From NCBI GenBank assembly GCA_003220535.1, contig QHSU01000096.1:1-64000 (forward strand): 64,000 nt of DNA. Direction: 5' to 3'. The first letter of the stretch is position 1. Each line of letters opens with the position of its first letter. The notes below the pieces were generated by a model. It made no database searches. It saw nothing but the letters and a program-made list of their open reading frames with translations, and was not told the origin of the DNA. The stretch is from Candidatus Rokuibacteriota bacterium. Lineage in GTDB: Bacteria > Methylomirabilota > Methylomirabilia > Rokubacteriales > CSP1-6. Of the stretch, positions 58,840-64,000 are shown one piece after another. Position numbers and translations under genes: made by a program.

Positions 58840-59316
58840 GTGCGACGGGTCGTCATTCTCCTCGCCGGTTTGTTGCCCGCCCTGATGCCCTCCCCTGCGA
58901 CGCCACAAGGACCACTCCCGATCCTCCGAGGCATCGTCCTGATGGCGAACGGGGAGGGGCGCGCGTACTTCGAGGATCCGCAGACCAGGGCTCTCGGGGG
59001 GTACGCAGTGCGGGAGACGGTCGGGGATAGCCGGATCGAGCAGATTCAGGAGGACCGAGTCGTGCTGCGGCGTGGAAGCGAGCTAGTTCAGATGCTGTTC
59101 GGGACCCAGTCGCCCCCCGACAACCCTTCAGTGCAGGTGACGATGCCGAGCCCCGCGGCTGTGCGCCCGCCTACGGCCCAGGCGGCTCCTGGAGGCCGCC
59201 CCATCATCGGTAGTGGTCAACCGTGGCTCGACACGCTTGGCATTCCGCCCGAGGCCTTCTCGCGAGCCATCGAGCAAGCCCTCCCGGCTCAGCAGTCGAC
59301 CAACCTCCACGAGTAG
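58840..59316 (+). CDS. GspC/PilP-like periplasmic protein
   Basis: From GTG 58840 the product is 158 aa. It has a signal-like start (MRRVVILLAGLLPALMPSPA) and then a compact beta domain: LRGIVLMANGEGRAYFEDPQ, GGYAVRETVGDSRIEQIQED and RVVLRRGSELVQMLFG. This is the homology region of type II secretion GspC and pilus PilP proteins. The last 60 residues are Pro/Gly-rich with an amphipathic end. No other secretion gene is present, so it may be a stand-alone relative. The start is uncertain: TTG 58801 would add 13 residues. Confidence 0.6.
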   Translation: MRRVVILLAGLLPALMPSPATPQGPLPILRGIVLMANGEGRAYFEDPQTRALGGYAVRETVGDSRIEQIQEDRVVLRRGSELVQMLFGTQSPPDNPSVQVTMPSPAAVRPPTAQAAPGGRPIIGSGQPWLDTLGIPPEAFSRAIEQALPAQQSTNLHE

Positions 59317-59360
59317 CGGCCAGACCGGCATCGGGCCCCGACCGCGACCGGTCCTCGGCC

Positions 59361-60920
59361 TCAGCGAGCGCCGCCCTTCGCCTTCAGCCGCACCTCCTCG
59401 TACGGCGCCGACCAGGGATACGGGTCGATCAGCAGCAGCGCCGGCTCGGCGACGCGAGGGCCGATGCCGCTGGGCCAGATGAATTCGTAGAGGGGGCCGA
59501 AGCGGACGCGGTCGTAGAGGAGCTGCTGGACCTTGTGGAGCATGGCCTCGCGCTTGCGGCGATCGGTCTCGCGCGCCTGTTGCTTGAAGAGCGCCTCGAC
59601 GTCGGGATCGAAGCCGCGCGTGTACGTGCCGTCGCTCTGCACCGCCTCGGCGAGCCGGGTGGCCGCATTGCCGAAGTTGGCCAGCGTACACATGCAGATG
59701 CCGCTGAGCTTCTTGCCGGCCCAGGCCGTCTGGAAGGCGGCGCGCTCCATCGTGCGCATCTTCATGCGGATGCCCACCGCCCCGAGGTAGTTGACGATCG
59801 TCTCGCCCGCCGACCAGTAGGGCGGGAATGGATAGAAGTCGCCTCCGTCGAAGCCGCTCGGATACCCGGCCTCGGCGAGGAGCTGTTTGGCTTTCGCCGG
59901 CTCGTAGGCGTAGGGCGGCAGCGCGAGGGTGAACTCGAACGAGCGCGGGGCCATGCTCCCGGTCGCACGCGAGGCGCCGAGGGTCTCGGCCTCGATGAGC
60001 CCGCGGCGATCGATGGCGTGGTTTGCGGCCAGCCGCACGCGACGGTCGGACCACGGCGACTTCGGGTCCCACTGGTCGAAGAAATCCAGGTAGTGCACAC
60101 CGATCGCCCCCGAGAAACCAAGCCGAAAGTTCGGATCTCGCTTGAGCTCCAGGGCGGAAGGGGCGTCGAGCATGTATGCGATGTCGACCTCGCCGTTCTT
60201 CAGCATGGCCGCCCGCGTGGTGGGGTCGGGGACCGTCTTCATGACCAGCCGCTTGACGGAGGGCATCTTGCGCCAGTAGCCCTCGAACGCTTCCAGGACG
60301 AGCTCGACGCCGGGCGTGTGGCTCACGAACTTGTAGGGCCCGAGCCCGACCGGATGCTTCTTGAAGCCCTCGTCGCCGACCCTCTCCACGTACTTCCGCG
60401 GCACGATCCAGCCGGCGCCGGTCAACACCGTGCCGTAGTACGCCATGAAATCGGGAAAGGGTTCGTGCAGGTGGAAGCGCACCCGCGCGGGCCCGACGAC
60501 CTCGACCTCGCGCACCCGGTCCTTGAGGTCCTTGCCGGCCTTGGAGCGCTGGAAGCTGAACTTCACGTCGTCCGCGGTGAAGGCATCGCCGTTGTGGAAT
60601 CGGAGCCCCTCCCGCAGCTTGAAGTCGTAGACGCGCTGATCTCCGCTCACCGTCCACGATTCGGCCAGGCTCGGGGTCATGAGGTTCCCGGGCATCGGTT
60701 TCACCAGCGCGTCGTGCATGGCGTAGAGGACCCAGAACGGCGTGAGGACACCCGCACGCACTTCGCCGGGATCGAACCAGGCCGGGGCCAGCGTCACGTA
60801 GAGCGCCCAGCGCATCTCGCCGTCCGGTTTTTCCGACGGCGTCGGCGCCGGCCGTGATTGGGCCGCCGCCTGCCCGGCGAGAGCGGCCAGCATCAAGGCG
60901 GTGATCATGAGCCGTGTCAT
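59361..60920 (-). CDS. family 5 extracellular solute-binding protein (peptide/oligosaccharide type)
   Basis: The 519-aa protein from ATG 60920, preceded by GAGGGAGACAGC, has a signal peptide (MTRLMITALMLAALAGQAAA) and the SBP_bac_5 plan. Visible blocks are PSLAESWTVSGDQRVYDFKL with REGLRFHNGDAFTADDVKFS, the family signature. PVGLGPYKFVSHTPGVELVL and FDQWDPKSPWSDRRVRLAAN follow. AKQLLAEAGYPSGFDGGDFY and ETDRRKREAMLHKVQQLLYD are in the C-terminal lobe. It is a near copy in layout of the protein encoded directly upstream (60932-62455), so the pair arose by tandem duplication. No permease is encoded here. Confidence 0.88.
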   Translation of the reverse strand: MTRLMITALMLAALAGQAAAQSRPAPTPSEKPDGEMRWALYVTLAPAWFDPGEVRAGVLTPFWVLYAMHDALVKPMPGNLMTPSLAESWTVSGDQRVYDFKLREGLRFHNGDAFTADDVKFSFQRSKAGKDLKDRVREVEVVGPARVRFHLHEPFPDFMAYYGTVLTGAGWIVPRKYVERVGDEGFKKHPVGLGPYKFVSHTPGVELVLEAFEGYWRKMPSVKRLVMKTVPDPTTRAAMLKNGEVDIAYMLDAPSALELKRDPNFRLGFSGAIGVHYLDFFDQWDPKSPWSDRRVRLAANHAIDRRGLIEAETLGASRATGSMAPRSFEFTLALPPYAYEPAKAKQLLAEAGYPSGFDGGDFYPFPPYWSAGETIVNYLGAVGIRMKMRTMERAAFQTAWAGKKLSGICMCTLANFGNAATRLAEAVQSDGTYTRGFDPDVEALFKQQARETDRRKREAMLHKVQQLLYDRVRFGPLYEFIWPSGIGPRVAEPALLLIDPYPWSAPYEEVRLKAKGGAR

Positions 60921-60931
60921 AGCTGTCTCCC

Positions 60932-62455
60932 TCACTTCGGCTTGAGCTTTACATCCTCGTACGGCGCCGACCAGGGGTAGTCCGTGATGAGTCCGAGCCC
61001 CGACTCCGCCACGCGGGCACCGTACCCGGTCAGGGCGGAGAGCTGCCACACCGGCAGGAACATGACCTTGTCGTGAATCAGCTGCTGGATGCGGTGCACG
61101 ATCGCCTCACGCTTCTTCGAATCGAGCTCGCTCGCTTGCTCGCGAAAGAGCCCATCGATGTCCGGATAGGCTCCGTACGCGTAGGGCCCGCTCGAGGCGG
61201 CGAAGGCGTCGATTCGGGTCGCCGCGTTGCCGGAGATGCCGCTGATGGTGAAGACGAGGTTCTTCAGCTTCTTCTCGCGAAAGGCGCTCAGCATCGCCGC
61301 GCGCTCCATCGGACGAAGCTTCGTCCGTATCCCGGCCGCTTGCATGTAGTTGAGGACCGCTTCGGCGGTGGCGCAGACCGATGTGTCGCACCACAAGTCC
61401 CCGCCGTCGAAGCCCTTAGGATAGCCGGCTTCCGCCAAGAGCTGCCTGGCTCGCGCCGGATCGAAGGGGTGGACCGGGGGCTGCCAGTAGAAGTCGAAGC
61501 TCGTGGGGATGATGCTCCCGGTGATCTTGGAGAACCCCAGGCTCTCCGCCTGGTTGATCGCCTGACGGTCGACCGAGAGCGTGGCGGCGAGGCGCACACG
61601 CCGGTCGTGCCACGGCGAGCTCGTCTCCCACTGGTCGGCGAAGAGCACCCAGTGCGTGCTCGTGAACGGGGTGGGTTTCAGCGTGAGTCCCGCGGTGCGC
61701 CGGACCTCGCCGCCGAGCTCTCCGGACAGAGCGTAGGAGACGTCCGCGTCACCCCGCTTGAGCATCACCAGGCGCGTGGCGGGGTCCGGAACCGATTTGA
61801 AGACCAGACGCTTGACGCTGGGGGTCTTGCGCCAGTACCCATCGACGGCCTCGAGCACCAGCTCGATGCCCGGCGTGGAGGACACGAATCGATAGGGCCC
61901 GGCGCCGACGGGCGCCTTCTTGAAGCCGTCCTCGCCGACCCGCTCGACGTACGCCTTGGGGACGACCCAGCTCGCCCCCGTCGCCGGCGTCGCGTAGAAG
62001 GTCATGAAATCCGGCCACGGTTGCTTGAGACGGAACCGGATGCGCCCGGGATCGGGCGTTTCGATCGCCGCCACCTTCTCCTTGAGAATCTTCGCGGAGA
62101 CGCCGCGATACCGCTCGAAGGAGAACTTCGCGTCTTCGGCCGTGACGGGGTCGCCGTTGTGGAACCGCACCCCCTTGCGCAGCACGAACTCGTAGGTCAG
62201 CCCGTCGGGCGAAACGCTCCACGACTCCGCGAGGCTGGGCGCCATGAACTTGCCGGGCATCGGCTTCACCAGAGCGTCGTGAAGCGCGTAGAGGATCATG
62301 AACGGCGAGACGACGCCCGGCGTTTCGGCGGGCTCGAAGAGGGTCGGCGCCAGAGAGAAATGCAGGGCCCAGATCATCTGCCCTTCGGGAGCCGCGTGCG
62401 CCGGGCCGGGGGCGACCGGCAGCAGCGTGAGCACGAGAACCAAGAGGCGTCGCAT
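60932..62455 (-). CDS. family 5 extracellular solute-binding protein, tandem paralogue
   Basis: The 507-aa product from ATG 62455 (preceded by AAAGGAGTGCC) has the signal peptide MRRLLVLVLTLLPVAPGPAH. The same series of blocks as its neighbour follows: PSLAESWSVSPDGLTYEFVL, RKGVRFHNGDPVTAEDAKFS, PVGAGPYRFVSSTPGIELVL, ADQWETSSPWHDRRVRLAAT and AKKEAIVHRIQQL-like RIQQLIHDKVMFLPVWQLSA. It begins upstream of the other copy and ends 11 bp before it, so both are cotranscribed. The divergent CoA transferase starts 125 bp away. Ligand unknown. Confidence 0.88.
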   Translation of the reverse strand: MRRLLVLVLTLLPVAPGPAHAAPEGQMIWALHFSLAPTLFEPAETPGVVSPFMILYALHDALVKPMPGKFMAPSLAESWSVSPDGLTYEFVLRKGVRFHNGDPVTAEDAKFSFERYRGVSAKILKEKVAAIETPDPGRIRFRLKQPWPDFMTFYATPATGASWVVPKAYVERVGEDGFKKAPVGAGPYRFVSSTPGIELVLEAVDGYWRKTPSVKRLVFKSVPDPATRLVMLKRGDADVSYALSGELGGEVRRTAGLTLKPTPFTSTHWVLFADQWETSSPWHDRRVRLAATLSVDRQAINQAESLGFSKITGSIIPTSFDFYWQPPVHPFDPARARQLLAEAGYPKGFDGGDLWCDTSVCATAEAVLNYMQAAGIRTKLRPMERAAMLSAFREKKLKNLVFTISGISGNAATRIDAFAASSGPYAYGAYPDIDGLFREQASELDSKKREAIVHRIQQLIHDKVMFLPVWQLSALTGYGARVAESGLGLITDYPWSAPYEDVKLKPK

Positions 62456-62580
62456 AGGCACTCCTTTCGGGGTCGAGCCGTGGCGGGCGGTAGTGTATCT
62501 TTCCTTCGCGCGCTGGTCGTGCGATATCGACGTCTGGGGATGCGGTTGCGACAGAGCCAACTCGCAGGGGGGGAACGACG

Positions 62581-63807
62581 ATGAGTGAGAACAGCCAAGA
62601 CCTCGATTGTCTCGCCGGCATCCGGGTGGTCGATTTCACCCAATTCGAGGCGGGGACGTCCTGCACCGAGGCGCTCGCCTGGCTCGGCGCCGACGTGGTC
62701 AAGATCGAGAACCCAAAGACTGGCGATCCCGGCCGCCGGCTGCGGCCCGGGAAGCCCGATGACGATCCGTGGTATTTCCATATGTTCAACGCCAACAAGC
62801 GATCGTTGGCGATCAACCTCAAGTCGCCGCGCGGGCTCGAGATCGTCAAGGAGTTGCTGAAGAAGGCCGATATCACGGTCGAGAACATGGCCCCGGGGAC
62901 CATCGATCGCCTCGGGCTCGGCTACGACGAGGTGAAGAAGATCAACCCCGGCATCATCTTTTGCCAGGTCCAGGGGTTCGGCACCGGGAGCAAGTATGAG
63001 ACTGGCCTCGCCTTCGACATGATCGCGCAGGCCGCCGGCGGGACCATCAGCGTCACCGGCGAGCCCGACCGGCCCCCGGTCAAGCCGGGCCCGAGCTTCG
63101 GCGATACCGGCACCGGCATGCTGATGGCGGTGACCATTCTCGGCGCGCTCCTCGAGCGGCAGCGGACCGGCAAGGGGCGTCGGCTGCAAGTGGCGATGCA
63201 GGACGCGATGATCCACTACATGCGCACCTGCTTCGCCACCCAGGCACGCACTGGTAAGGCGGCCCCGCGCCGCGGTGGGAAGACCGTCATGGGCACCAAT
63301 GCGCCCTCCGGCCTCTATCAGTGCAAGCCCTTCGGCTCCAACGACTGGGTCTACATCACCACGAGCCGCGGCAATCCCGAGCATTGGGCACGGCTGATGA
63401 AGTTGGTCGGCCGCGAGGAGCTGATCGACGATCCGCGCTTTGCCACCGGCGCCGCCCGGGTCGAGCACGAGGCCGAGGTGGACGCGATCATCACTGAGTG
63501 GACGCGCAAGCACACCAAGGAAGAAGCGATGACGCTGGTCAGCGGTGTCGGGGTGCCGGCCGGCGCGGTCTTCGACACGATGGAGCTGCAGAACGACCCG
63601 AGCTTCGAGAAGCGCGGCATCATGCAGGTGATGGAACACCCGAACGGACCGTTCAAGATGCCGACCTGGCCAGTGCGGGTCGACGGCAAGACGGCGCGGC
63701 TCAAGCCCTCGCCGGGCCTGGGCCAGCATGGCGCCGAAGTGCTGAACACCTGGCTCGGCATCGGCGCCGACGAAGTCGCGGCCTTGAAGAGCGAGGGGGC
63801 GCTATAG
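62581..63807 (+). CDS. CaiB/BaiF-family (family III) CoA transferase
   Basis: The 408-aa enzyme starts at ATG 62581 after GGGGGGAACGACG. The family blocks are present: GIRVVDFTQFEAGTSCTEAL, LGADVVKIENPKTGDPGRRL, NANKRSLAINLKSPRGLEIV and KELLKKADITVENMAPGTID. The catalytic Asp175 is in KPGPSFGDTGTGM. These enzymes transfer CoA between carboxylic acids (formyl, carnitine, succinyl or bile-acid type). It is divergent from the two solute-binding genes, and a role in the catabolism of the transported acid or peptide is possible but not shown. A partial gene follows on the opposite strand. Confidence 0.9.
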   Translation: MSENSQDLDCLAGIRVVDFTQFEAGTSCTEALAWLGADVVKIENPKTGDPGRRLRPGKPDDDPWYFHMFNANKRSLAINLKSPRGLEIVKELLKKADITVENMAPGTIDRLGLGYDEVKKINPGIIFCQVQGFGTGSKYETGLAFDMIAQAAGGTISVTGEPDRPPVKPGPSFGDTGTGMLMAVTILGALLERQRTGKGRRLQVAMQDAMIHYMRTCFATQARTGKAAPRRGGKTVMGTNAPSGLYQCKPFGSNDWVYITTSRGNPEHWARLMKLVGREELIDDPRFATGAARVEHEAEVDAIITEWTRKHTKEEAMTLVSGVGVPAGAVFDTMELQNDPSFEKRGIMQVMEHPNGPFKMPTWPVRVDGKTARLKPSPGLGQHGAEVLNTWLGIGADEVAALKSEGAL

Positions 63808-63827
63808 AGCGCACTTCCTGAGCGGGG

Positions 63828-64000
63828 TCATGGCTTCTTCCACACGATCATCTCGCTGCCGCTGATCGTGAGCGTGGTGCCGACCTTGTCGCACCGGCGC
63901 ATGATCTGCTCGACGGCCTCCTTGTCCCGGCCCGGGTCGCAGACGTAGGTTTCGTTGCGTTCGTTGTGGCGCACCATCGAGAACGCGACCTCCACCAGCG
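63828..64000 (-). CDS. partial gene, cut by the window edge, function unknown
   Basis: On the minus strand the last 57 residues read LVEVAFSMVRHNERNETYVC, DPGRDKEAVEQIMRRCDKV and TLTISGSEMIVWKKP, with TGA at 63828-63830. Continuous protein-like composition and two Cys suggest a real gene whose start lies beyond position 64000. No family recognised. It converges with the CoA transferase, with 20 bp between the stops. Confidence 0.55.
   Translation of the reverse strand, partial: LVEVAFSMVRHNERNETYVCDPGRDKEAVEQIMRRCDKVGTTLTISGSEMIVWKKP

Noticed and set aside
59128..60657. 509-aa frame on the minus strand and 544-aa frame on the plus strand (59223-60857)
   Set aside because: Both overlap the first family 5 solute-binding protein in other frames and show no protein family features.
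61073..62584. 503-aa frame on the plus strand
   Set aside because: It is antisense to the second family 5 solute-binding protein, whose conserved blocks and signal peptide are clear; the plus frame is Arg/Asp/Gly-rich background.

Overview
The window is GC-rich DNA from a Gram-negative-type bacterium: it has lipoproteins, an outer-membrane factor, an OmpA-family protein and an RND pump. Four regions end in PEP-CTERM sorting signals. There are two orphan PF04392-type substrate-binding proteins and a relic of a third, a CaiB-type CoA transferase, an LLM flavin oxidoreductase, DUF2934 and DUF2867 proteins, and many two-component proteins. By gene content this resembles soil or groundwater Rokubacteria/Methylomirabilota-like genomes. 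That placement is inference; no rRNA or marker gene lies in the window.

Layout. Positions 1-20 kb are an accessory, heavily eroded zone. It holds the 3' end of a group II intron, a histidine-kinase tail, an IS remnant with intact 14-bp ends, an IstB relic, and cytochrome, monooxygenase and substrate-binding-protein relics. Intact genes between them include PEP-CTERM proteins (1040-2170, 6728-7591 and the repeat-rich 13304-15595), a cytochrome pair (2506-3990), tandem acetyl-xylan-esterase-like paralogues (8224-10117), a pair of membrane-anchored coiled-coil proteins and a metallopeptidase-like protein.

Positions 19.8-28.1 kb form a coherent heavy-metal-type efflux module. A sensor kinase and OmpR-type regulator diverge from a periplasmic adaptor, an RND permease, an outer-membrane factor and a small lipoprotein, and three TTCAG repeats spaced 11 bp sit in the divergent promoter. 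Positions 28-36 kb carry an SDR and a broken SDR, a DUF2867 protein, a membrane protein coupled to a VWA-like protein, an acetolactate-synthase-like enzyme and an AraC regulator. Positions 36-45.7 kb carry a REC-kinase-REC hybrid, a single-domain regulator, a broken O-methyltransferase, a class V aminotransferase, a DUF255-type thioredoxin-fold protein, a substrate-binding protein and an OmpA lipoprotein.

Positions 46-53.5 kb carry a TauE/SafE permease, an MDR oxidoreductase, a luciferase-like monooxygenase, an unrecognised His-rich protein coupled to an alpha/beta hydrolase with a Cys nucleophile, and an amidohydrolase. Integrase and glycogen-branching-enzyme relics lie between them. Positions 53.7-64 kb carry a NicO-type metal transporter, two beta-propeller proteins, an MBL-fold hydrolase, small envelope proteins, tandem family 5 substrate-binding proteins and a CoA transferase.

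The least explained signals are a dispersed ~130-bp hairpin element whose 3' end looks like a tRNA T-arm plus CCA (6.5, 16.6, 19.5 and 52.3 kb), and three copies of a C-terminal coding relic ending VRDFIAR-stop whose differences fall almost only at wobble positions. At least 16 gene or mobile-element relics were seen. No CRISPR array, rRNA gene or intact tRNA gene was recognised.
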